From assembly GCA_026415595.1 (NCBI GenBank), contig JAOAGU010000056.1:1-5513 (forward strand): a stretch of 5,513 nt of DNA, in the 5' to 3' direction. The first letter of the stretch is position 1. Each line of letters opens with the position of its first letter. Below the pieces are notes generated by a model. It did not search any database, was not told the origin of the DNA, and saw only the letters and a program-made list of their open reading frames with translations. Made by a program: the position numbers and the translations under genes. The stretch is from Thermodesulfovibrio sp. Lineage in GTDB: Bacteria; Nitrospirota; Thermodesulfovibrionia; Thermodesulfovibrionales; Thermodesulfovibrionaceae. This document shows positions 1-4,817 of the stretch, piece by piece.

Positions 1-862
1 ACCTTAAAGATACATTTAAAGAGTCACCGGCAGCTCCCGTATAGGTGACGATAGAAGCGGTATCATAAACAGCAGCTATTGATTCATTTTTTGCAACAGC
101 TTCAATCCCTAAATTACTTAAGTTTTGATCACTATTAATATTTTTTGCCAAAGTAGCAGCATCAACTAAAACAGAGGTTGCTCCTCCACTTAAAACTGTG
201 TATCCTGCAATCTGTACATTCTCTCCTGATGCCAAAATAAAGCTCGTAGCACCATTAAGAGAACCGTTAGTTCCAAGTAGATTAGCAAGTGAACCACCGG
301 CAGTTCCTGCCGTTCCTGTATCAACAGCACCTTGGCCCTTAGCAAGAAAACCGCCTAAAACATCTGGCTTTACGTTATCAATATTAACACTTATTGTTTG
401 ATTAGCTCTCGCCCCATAATGAATTACCTTGTTTGCAAAGGTTCCATCAAGAAGTTTAATTCCGTTGTATTCTGTATCTGATGCAATTTTCTGAATAGCG
501 TCAACAAGATTTGTAATATCTCTCTGAATAGCTGCACGGGCATTCGGGTCATTGATGTCATTGGCTGCAGACTGAGCCTTTGTGTAAATTGTTTGGAGTT
601 TTTCAAAAATCTGACCAACGTTTGTTTCAGCAATCTGAAGGGCACTTATACCTGTCTGAATGTTACGGTTACCCTGATCAAGAGCTGCTGCAACAACATT
701 AAGCTGGTCAGCAATAAAAAGACCTGCTGCGTCATCAGCTGCTGAAAGGATTCTGTTACCTGTTGAAATTCTTAAAAGGGATTTGTTCATTGCCCTTTCG
801 TTTCTAAGAAGGGCTGTGTGTGTTACTGCTGCTTCTGCGTTAAAATTAATTTTTAATGCCAT
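1..862 (-). CDS. fliC: Flagellin, N-terminal part (runs off left edge)
   Basis: Structural subunit of the flagellar filament, secreted by the flagellar export apparatus. The frame is open for 287 codons from ATG at 862 to the window edge, so the C-terminal half is missing. Residues 1-150 are the conserved D0/D1 helical region: it starts MALKINFNAEAAV, has the typical ISTGNRILSAADDAAGL stretch at 32-48, and ends with the NGIKLLDGTF block at 133-142. From about residue 160 the sequence becomes a Gly/Ala/Thr-rich variable domain. Residues 219-260 (GYTVLSGG, then ATLAKNINS) resemble the flagellin/hook IN motif. The start is supported by GGAGG at 871-875, eight bases upstream. The gene is transcribed from its own sigma-28 promoter, typical of a late flagellar gene. 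Naming it fliC rather than fla or hag is a convention only; the family call is secure. Confidence 0.95.
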   Translation of the reverse strand, partial: MALKINFNAEAAVTHTALLRNERAMNKSLLRISTGNRILSAADDAAGLFIADQLNVVAAALDQGNRNIQTGISALQIAETNVGQIFEKLQTIYTKAQSAANDINDPNARAAIQRDITNLVDAIQKIASDTEYNGIKLLDGTFANKVIHYGARANQTISVNIDNVKPDVLGGFLAKGQGAVDTGTAGTAGGSLANLLGTNGSLNGATSFILASGENVQIAGYTVLSGGATSVLVDAATLAKNINSDQNLSNLGIEAVAKNESIAAVYDTASIVTYTGAAGDSLNVSLR

Positions 863-870
863 GGTTTAAA

Positions 871-875
871 CCTCC
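871..875 (-). promoter_or_regulatory. Ribosome binding site of the flagellin gene
   Basis: GGAGG lies 8 nt before the ATG at 862 on the minus strand. It is the Shine-Dalgarno that fits the flagellin start. A better match to the 16S tail lies further upstream at 936-946 but is too far from this ATG to serve it directly. Confidence 0.8.
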
Positions 876-889
876 ATGTTTTCATATTA

Positions 890-906
890 GGATGCCTCCT
901 GCATCC
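890..906 (-). other. Small hairpin in the flagellin mRNA leader
   Basis: On the minus strand GGATGC and GCATCC form a perfect 6-bp stem around a 5-nt loop, AGGAG. The loop is itself Shine-Dalgarno-like. The hairpin sits 15 nt upstream of the true GGAGG of the flagellin, inside the leader made by the sigma-28 promoter. The inverted repeat is seen directly; a role in stability or translation control is inference. Confidence 0.5.
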
Positions 907-935
907 AGACAGCCTTTAGGTTAATATTAATCTCT

Positions 936-946
936 TCACCTCCTTT
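936..946 (-). promoter_or_regulatory. Perfect orphan Shine-Dalgarno in the flagellin leader
   Basis: AAAGGAGGTGA on the minus strand is a near-complete complement of the usual 16S rRNA 3' tail. No ATG follows at a normal distance. The frames it could serve are tiny: GTG inside the motif opens only 7 codons, and an ATT start would give 14 codons ending at the TAA next to the 890-906 hairpin. It may be a ribosome standby site, the start of a leader peptide, or chance. Confidence 0.45.
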
Positions 947-969
947 CCACCCTGCTGTCTTGATTATTT

Positions 970-996
970 ATATCGGTGGGTTTTGAGAAAAGTTTA
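970..996 (-). promoter_or_regulatory. Sigma-28 (FliA) promoter of the flagellin gene
   Basis: On the minus strand TAAACTTT (989-996), an 11-bp spacer, and ACCGATAT (970-977) match the sigma-28 consensus TAAAGTTT-N11-GCCGATAA at 7/8 and 6/8 positions with ideal spacing. Transcription should begin near 963, giving a leader of about 100 nt. The -35 element lies only 12 bp past the ftsK stop codon. This implies late-class flagellar regulation, so FliA and its anti-sigma factor FlgM should be encoded elsewhere in the genome. Confidence 0.85.
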
Positions 997-1008
997 GTAG
1001 AAAAATTT

Positions 1009-1944
1009 TTAAAATTTACCTAAGAATTTTCTTGGCTTGCCTGCAGCCTGTGGCGGACCTACAAGTCCGTCTTCTTCAAGCAAATCCATTATTCTTGCAG
1101 CACGATTATAGCCAATTTTGAATCTTCTCTGTATGAGAGAGATTGATATCTCACCTGTCTGGGTGGCATATTCTATGACTTCTTCATAAAGTTCATCTCT
1201 CTGTATTCCGTTTGTCCTGCCGTTTTCTTTCTTTTCAGTAGGTATCTGAATGGACTCGAAAAGGGAATAATCAGGGCTTCCCTGACTGCGTAAATACTCT
1301 GTAACAGCCTTCACTTCCTCCTCACTTACATAGGCACCATGAACCCTAATAATTTTCACACCTGATACCATAAAAAGCATATCACCCATTCCAAGAAGCT
1401 TTTCAGCACCTTGTGTATCAAGTATGGTACGGGAATCCACACGAGAGGTAACCTGAAAGGCAATTCTTGCAGGAAAATTTGCCTTGATTATGCCTGTTAT
1501 TACATCTACACTGGGACGCTGAGTTGCCACAACAAGATGAATTCCTGAAGCCCTTGCCATTTGTGCAATACGGGTAACAGCTTGCTCAACTTCTGAAGGT
1601 GCAGTAAACATCAAGTCTGCAAATTCATCAATAAAAACTACAATATAGGGAACTTTCTCTTCAAAGGAAACAGATTGATTATAGCTTTCAATGTTTCTAA
1701 ATCCACGGGAGGCAAAAAGTTTATATCTACGCTCCATCTCAACAATAACTTTTTTAAGTGCATCAGAGGCTTCCTTCGGGTCTGTTATAACAGGTGACAT
1801 TAGATGGGGAATATTTTCATAAGTAGAAAGTTCAAGTAGTTTAGGGTCAATAAGTAGAAGTCTAACGTCATGGGGGGTTGCTTTATAAAGAAGGCTCAGT
1901 ATCATTGTGTTTAAACAGACAGCTTTTACCTGAGCCTGTCGCAC
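1009..1944 (-). CDS. ftsK: FtsK C-terminal fragment (Walker B and gamma domain)
   Basis: Family-like sequence begins only at the VCLNTMILSLLYK stretch (base 1920). The upstream GTG at 1944 and the first eight residues are an out-of-frame reading of the Walker A region, so that start is not believable. The fragment contains LLLIDPKLLELS, the Walker B segment IVVFIDEFADLM (residues 101-112), ATQRPSVDVITG, DSRTILD and GAEKLLGMGDML, all hallmarks of FtsK/SpoIIIE. The C-terminal 60 residues (ELYEEVIEYA to GLVGPPQAAGKPR) are the gamma winged-helix domain, which in this family reads the KOPS/SRS polarity sequences. The stop TAA is at 1009-1011. Confidence 0.8.
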   Translation of the reverse strand: MRQAQVKAVCLNTMILSLLYKATPHDVRLLLIDPKLLELSTYENIPHLMSPVITDPKEASDALKKVIVEMERRYKLFASRGFRNIESYNQSVSFEEKVPYIVVFIDEFADLMFTAPSEVEQAVTRIAQMARASGIHLVVATQRPSVDVITGIIKANFPARIAFQVTSRVDSRTILDTQGAEKLLGMGDMLFMVSGVKIIRVHGAYVSEEEVKAVTEYLRSQGSPDYSLFESIQIPTEKKENGRTNGIQRDELYEEVIEYATQTGEISISLIQRRFKIGYNRAARIMDLLEEDGLVGPPQAAGKPRKFLGKF

Positions 1945-2437
1945 CTGCTACAAGCAAATGAGGCATCCTTGCAAGGTCTGTTATGACAGGATTTCCATAA
2001 ATATCCTTACCGAGAGCGAGAGTAAGATAGGAAGAGGTGTTTTGAAACTTCTCTGATGCCACAATTTCTCCAAGCCTTACAATTTCACGTTTTTTATTGG
2101 GAACTTCTATTCCAATAGCTGACCTTCCAGGAATAGGATAAATTCTTATGCTTTGAGCCTTTAAGGAAAGAGCAAGTTCATCACTTAATGTGATTATTTT
2201 ACTAAGCTTTATTCCGCTTGCTGGTTCAAACTCATACATTGTAACAACTGGTCCGGGATAAACCTCTTTTATTGTGCCGTGAATTCCGAACTCTGCAAAT
2301 CTGCTTTCAATACTACGAGCAGAGGCTATTATCTCATCTTTTGATATGTTGCTTTCATTTTTTTCAATTTTTAGCAGGCTAAGAGGTGGTAGTATGAATC
2401 CTTTTTCAAAAGCTTCAATTTTTCTGTCTTTCATCAA
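1883..2437 (-). CDS. ftsK: FtsK middle fragment (alpha/beta motor up to Walker A)
   Basis: This frame carries the FILPPLSLL entry motif of the FtsK motor (residues 14-22), the alpha domain, and the block LGKDIYGNP...DLARMPHLLVAGATGSGKS, with Walker A at 165-172. After the Walker A serine it slides out of frame into 12 unrelated residues and stops. Possible starts are TTG at 2437 or ATG at 2434. A GGAG lies 4 nt before that ATG, so separate translation is conceivable, but the product would lack Walker B and could not work as an ATPase. It overlaps the upstream fragment by 23 bp. Confidence 0.7.
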   Translation of the reverse strand: MMKDRKIEAFEKGFILPPLSLLKIEKNESNISKDEIIASARSIESRFAEFGIHGTIKEVYPGPVVTMYEFEPASGIKLSKIITLSDELALSLKAQSIRIYPIPGRSAIGIEVPNKKREIVRLGEIVASEKFQNTSSYLTLALGKDIYGNPVITDLARMPHLLVAGATGSGKSCLFKHNDTEPSL

Positions 2438-3146
2438 TCTCCTTTTTTCCTATCTTTATTTCTTCAGCCTTGAACCTGCTTAGTTCAGCCTCCTTAAGTG
2501 GTTCTTCAGGCTTTGAAACTTTTACTACTTTTATTTCGTCTTTGGTTGGAGAAAAAATTTCTTTTTCTCCTTCAGATTTCTTTCTTACCAAACTTGGCTT
2601 TATAAGAATGATAGAAGCAACGGATATGGCAAACCAGAATATGTATGTTCCCACAATGGAAATGTATTTTTCGCAGAAGTGAAAGGCAATCCATGATAAT
2701 CCCTCTGGTAGTTTTTTGTAGTGAGATATGAATTCCCTCAAAGGTTCAAGCATAACTGCAAAAGAAAAAAGCAATGTCAATGTCCATGGTATTTTTGATA
2801 TTGAAAGAATCTTGCCAAGAAATTTTCTTATACCCCAAAAAACAAAAATAAAAGGTAATAAAAAAGTAGCTATTCCAAATAGGCTAAATAGGCTGTCAGA
2901 CAAATAAGAACCAACGATTCCACCATAATTAGAAGGCTTTGATTTTGTATAGGTAAAAAAGGAAGGGTCTAAAATATTATAGGTTAAAAGACTCACTGAA
3001 AGATAAACTGCAAAGGCTATAAATAAAGCTGCTTTAAATATATCTGAAGATTTTATTGGCTGAATTGTTCTGCTTTTCTCGGACTCTGAAGCAGTAATAT
3101 TTGCTTTAACTTTTGAAGGCTTTCTATAAAATACTTTTGTGCCCAT
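2415..3146 (-). CDS. ftsK: FtsK N-terminal membrane fragment
   Basis: A 243-codon frame holding the membrane anchor of FtsK. Hydrophobic segments lie at about residues 36-56, 85-108, 119-136 and 162-182, the four-helix pattern usual for FtsK N-termini. A charged Lys/Glu-rich linker runs from 185 to 242. The frame ends at TGA 2415-2417, right after a run of five A's. Dropping one A turns the end ERQKN-stop into ERQKIEAFEKG, which continues into the motor. On its own the fragment would be a membrane protein without an ATPase. The start has no strong Shine-Dalgarno and probably depends on coupling to uppP. Confidence 0.75.
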   Translation of the reverse strand: MGTKVFYRKPSKVKANITASESEKSRTIQPIKSSDIFKAALFIAFAVYLSVSLLTYNILDPSFFTYTKSKPSNYGGIVGSYLSDSLFSLFGIATFLLPFIFVFWGIRKFLGKILSISKIPWTLTLLFSFAVMLEPLREFISHYKKLPEGLSWIAFHFCEKYISIVGTYIFWFAISVASIILIKPSLVRKKSEGEKEIFSPTKDEIKVVKVSKPEEPLKEAELSRFKAEEIKIGKKEIDERQKN

Positions 3147-3919
3147 CAGTTTCTAAGAAAATATAACAAAAAAATCACTCCTGCTAAAACCCATCTGTAA
3201 TAAATGAAGATATTAAGAGGATATTTCTTCAAAAAGTTAAGTAAAAACTTAATAGCTATTATTCCTGTAATGGCTGCTGAAATCACGCCTATAATGAAAA
3301 GTGAGTAATCATGAGAATAGCCGATTTTTATTGATTTATAAAAGTCAAGAACTCCTGCACCTGCAATTGCAGGAGTTGAAAGTAGAAAAGAAAACTTTGC
3401 TGCATAGGCTCTGTCAAGTCCTTTAAAAAGTCCAGCGGTAATCGTTATTCCTGAACGAGAAACCCCGGGAATTAATGCTATTGCCTGAGCTGTACCTATT
3501 ACAATAGCATCTGAAAGGGTTACAGAGTTTCTCTGCCTTTTACCAATCTTTTCTGCAATTAACATAAGAATGCCAATAAAAATAAGGGTAAAAACAATAA
3601 TCAACGGGTCTCTTAATGAATTTTCTATAAAGTCATGAAAGGTAAAACCTGCAACTCCTGCAGGAATAGTTCCCAAAACTAAATAAAAAAGCATTTTTCT
3701 ATCCCTAAGCAGAATATCAATCCAATCCTTCCAGAAGCAATAAAAAAGGGAAAAAAGCGTGCCTACATGAACAGCTATATCAAAACTTAATGAGTTAACT
3801 GTACCAGTCCATCCAAAAATCCATGGTGTGATAACAAGATGGGCAGTACTACTTATAGGTAAAAACTCAGTAATTCCCTGAATAATGCCAAGTATAATAG
3901 CTTTAAAAATTTCGTCCAC
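3146..3919 (-). CDS. uppP: Undecaprenyl-diphosphate phosphatase UppP (BacA)
   Basis: Integral inner-membrane enzyme that removes one phosphate from undecaprenyl diphosphate. This recycles the lipid carrier for peptidoglycan and other envelope polymers and gives bacitracin resistance when abundant. The 257 residues are near the usual 260-275. The first conserved motif is GIIQGITEFLPISSTAHL (11-28), with the (E/Q)xxxE pair as Q14 and E18 and the conserved H27. The second is PGVSRSG (151-157), with the catalytic-site arginine R155. Several hydrophobic helices fill the rest. The start is GTG at 3917-3919, supported by GGAGG at 3929-3933, nine bases upstream; it gives the standard N-terminus MDEIFKAIILG. 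The stop overlaps the ftsK ATG by one base, so the two genes form an envelope/division operon. Confidence 0.96.
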   Translation of the reverse strand: MDEIFKAIILGIIQGITEFLPISSTAHLVITPWIFGWTGTVNSLSFDIAVHVGTLFSLFYCFWKDWIDILLRDRKMLFYLVLGTIPAGVAGFTFHDFIENSLRDPLIIVFTLIFIGILMLIAEKIGKRQRNSVTLSDAIVIGTAQAIALIPGVSRSGITITAGLFKGLDRAYAAKFSFLLSTPAIAGAGVLDFYKSIKIGYSHDYSLFIIGVISAAITGIIAIKFLLNFLKKYPLNIFIYYRWVLAGVIFLLYFLRN

Positions 3920-3928
3920 TAATCTTAT

Positions 3929-3933
3929 CCTCC
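3929..3933 (-). promoter_or_regulatory. Ribosome binding site of uppP
   Basis: GGAGG, nine bases before the GTG at 3919 on the minus strand. It decides for this GTG start, since no ATG lies at a usable distance in that frame. Confidence 0.75.
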
Positions 3934-3961
3934 ATTAAGCTTTCTCTATTTTTTTGCCTTT

Positions 3962-4051
3962 TCAGGCATAGCATAGTAAAAAAAACACACATAAAAGATA
4001 TTTAACTCCTGCATTGTTTAATGTATCAAATAACCTCTTAAAAAATTCCAT
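3962..4051 (-). CDS. Possible 29-codon membrane peptide in the uppP leader
   Basis: Open frame from ATG 4051 to TGA 3962. The peptide begins MEFFKRLFDTLNNAGVK, basic and amphipathic, and then has a hydrophobic tail YLLCVFFLLCYA, a plausible membrane-inserting end with two cysteines. There is no Shine-Dalgarno, but the TATAAT at 4057-4062 ends only 5 nt before the ATG, so the transcript could start at the ATG and be leaderless. It lies 43 bp upstream of uppP on the same strand. I do not recognise a family. Short ORFs of this length arise by chance in AT-rich DNA, so this is a candidate only. Confidence 0.25.
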   Translation of the reverse strand: MEFFKRLFDTLNNAGVKYLLCVFFLLCYA

Positions 4052-4056
4052 GAACT

Positions 4057-4085
4057 ATTATAGCATTGAATGGAAAATTATTTAA
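4057..4085 (-). promoter_or_regulatory. Extended -10 promoter for uppP-ftsK
   Basis: The minus strand shows TGCTATAAT, a perfect extended -10 with TATAAT at 4057-4062. The -35 region 17 bp upstream (TTAAAT, 4080-4085) is a poor match to TTGACA, as is common when TGn is present. Transcription would start near 4050, giving a leader of about 130 nt before uppP. This is the only convincing promoter I see between the DUF996 gene and uppP. Confidence 0.6.
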
Positions 4086-4098
4086 GTTTTTAACTTAA
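4082..4098. repeat. AT-rich inverted repeat at the -35 of the uppP promoter
   Basis: TTAAGTT and AACTTAA form a perfect 7-bp inverted repeat with a 3-nt centre. It overlaps the palindrome CTTAATTAAG at 4094-4103. It touches the -35 region of the uppP promoter, so it could be an operator. Base composition makes chance palindromes common here. Confidence 0.3.
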
Positions 4099-4158
4099 TT
4101 AAGATTTTTCAGTATTTCTTTTGATTTTATTAATTTTCATGAAAAAGCATCATTAATG

Positions 4159-4725
4159 TCATATCTCTCTCGGCATATCATAGGATCTGGGAATGCTAAA
4201 GAATGCAACAGTAAGTAGTATCCAGCCAACAAGAATAGCAATTGCACCAAGTCCGAAGACTATTAATCCAACAGCTCCCCAAAAAACAAAAATTCCTGCA
4301 AGCCTGAAAAGATTAATATTTGTATATTCTGCCATAAGATTAAAACAATGTCTGTAGTAATTAGCTGCAACAATATTAATTATATAAAAAACAATTAGAG
4401 CAAATATTATTCCTATACCAAACATTCCCAGATCAAAGCTAATATGCTCCCCTGCTCCATGTTTTGCGCTTATTAATACTGGAATAAAAGAGAAAATTCC
4501 AAATAGGAAGAAAACAATAATTCCTGCAATAGAAATTAAAAATCCTGTTAGAAACTTATTGAAAATATTTTTATCTCCGAATATCTCAGAAAATTTATGA
4601 AAGGCGATAAAAAGTAAAACAATTCCTGCAATCCCTAATAGCCAACCAATATATGGGATAAAACTTAATATGATAAATGCAGAGCCTAATCCTCCAAAGA
4701 TCCTTTCATTGCCCACCAACTCCAT
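4159..4725 (-). CDS. DUF996 family multi-pass membrane protein, function unknown
   Basis: A 188-residue, highly hydrophobic protein. The opening ERIFGGLGSAFIILSFIPY...GWLLGIAGIVLLFIAFHKFSE, followed by GDKNIFNKFLTG, looks like the DUF996 family, known mainly from archaea and some thermophilic bacteria; I recognise it by pattern only. Membrane segments are likely at about residues 10-43 (two), 60-86, 100-121 and 140-178 (two). A conserved-looking cytoplasmic-type stretch, ANYYRHCFNLMAEYTN, lies between the last pairs. The end is RSYDMPREI. The ATG at 4725 has AAGGAGA at 4732-4738, seven bases upstream. It is divergent from the PerR-like gene across a 92-bp shared region. No biochemical role can be assigned from sequence. 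Confidence 0.75.
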   Translation of the reverse strand: MELVGNERIFGGLGSAFIILSFIPYIGWLLGIAGIVLLFIAFHKFSEIFGDKNIFNKFLTGFLISIAGIIVFFLFGIFSFIPVLISAKHGAGEHISFDLGMFGIGIIFALIVFYIINIVAANYYRHCFNLMAEYTNINLFRLAGIFVFWGAVGLIVFGLGAIAILVGWILLTVAFFSIPRSYDMPREI

Positions 4726-4752
4726 ATAATGTCTCCTTCCTGTTTTTTTTAG

Positions 4753-4758
4753 ATTATA
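4753..4758 (-). promoter_or_regulatory. Likely -10 box of the DUF996 gene
   Basis: TATAAT on the minus strand, 28 bp before the DUF996 ATG, leaving room for a leader of about 20 nt that contains the Shine-Dalgarno. I see no good -35 hexamer 16-18 bp upstream, so the promoter may be weak or activator-dependent. Confidence 0.4.
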
Positions 4759-4782
4759 ATATATTTTTGAAAATTGTATATT
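4758..4782. promoter_or_regulatory. Imperfect palindrome, possible operator of the PerR-like regulator
   Basis: The arms AATATA (4758-4763) and TATATT (4777-4782) are perfect inverted copies. Partial symmetry continues inward around a TTTTTGAAAA centre. The element touches the -10 of the DUF996 gene on one side and the -35 of the PerR-like gene on the other, the place for an autoregulatory operator controlling both. It does not closely match the PerR box TTATAATnATTATAA, although TTATAATATAT at 4754-4764 matches one half. The symmetry is seen; the regulatory role is inferred. Confidence 0.35.
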
Positions 4783-4810
4783 GACAAATAAATCATTTTT
4801 TGTTTAGAAT
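4781..4810 (+). promoter_or_regulatory. Sigma-70 promoter of the PerR-like gene
   Basis: A perfect TTGACA (4781-4786) and TAGAAT (4805-4810, five of six matches) are separated by 18 bp. Only 7 nt (TATTTTA) separate the -10 from the ATG at 4818, so transcription should begin at or within a base or two of the start codon. Confidence 0.75.
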
Positions 4811-4817
4811 TATTTTA

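Larger units (their letters stand above)
1009..3146 (-). pseudogene. ftsK: DNA translocase FtsK, interrupted by two frameshifts
   Basis: FtsK/SpoIIIE is a hexameric membrane-anchored ATPase that pumps DNA through the closing division septum. Read as a whole the region encodes all expected parts in order: four membrane segments, a short linker, the alpha/beta motor with Walker A and B, and the gamma DNA-reading winged helix. Two extra bases break it. One is in the A5 run at 2419-2423 and the other is at about 1921, just after the Walker A GKS. Removing one base at each gives 712 codons including the stop, exactly in frame, with family-like sequence across both joints. No other stop or shift is visible, and the rest is well conserved. 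I infer either sequencing/assembly error or very recent inactivation; error is more likely because the gene is usually important. The start is ATG at 3146, overlapping the uppP stop as TGATG. Confidence 0.85.

Noticed and set aside
198..401. A 67-codon plus-strand ORF
   Set aside because: It lies antisense within the variable domain of the flagellin gene, which has clear family similarity and runs through the whole stretch; the translated sequence is low complexity.
424..645. A 73-codon minus-strand ORF
   Set aside because: It is a different frame of the same strand inside the conserved flagellin D1 region and matches nothing I recognise.
853..885. Ten-codon ORF from ATG 885 overlapping the flagellin start
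   Set aside because: It is out of frame with flagellin, has no suitably placed Shine-Dalgarno, and the real GGAGG falls inside it; probably chance.
1930..1944. GTG at 1944 as a genuine start of a separate FtsK motor protein
   Set aside because: Its first eight residues are a shifted reading of the Walker A codons, and no Shine-Dalgarno precedes it; a motor without Walker A would not work.
2470..2682. A 70-codon plus-strand ORF
   Set aside because: It is antisense to the ftsK membrane/linker segment, with no Shine-Dalgarno or recognisable motif.
3955..3968. Hairpin TGCCT-GAAA-AGGCA (minus strand) as a terminator
   Set aside because: On the minus strand it is followed by A's, and on the plus strand the T run precedes it, so neither orientation gives a stem followed by a U tract.
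4131..4147. AT-rich palindrome TTTTCATGAAAA after the DUF996 stop as a terminator
   Set aside because: The palindrome has no loop and no GC-rich stem, so it cannot form a convincing intrinsic terminator.
4800..4817. Upstream TTG start for the PerR-like protein
   Set aside because: The TTG lies inside the promoter spacer, before the -10 box, so it would not be on the transcript. Fur-family proteins usually begin close to the WTPQR-type helix, which fits ATG 4818.
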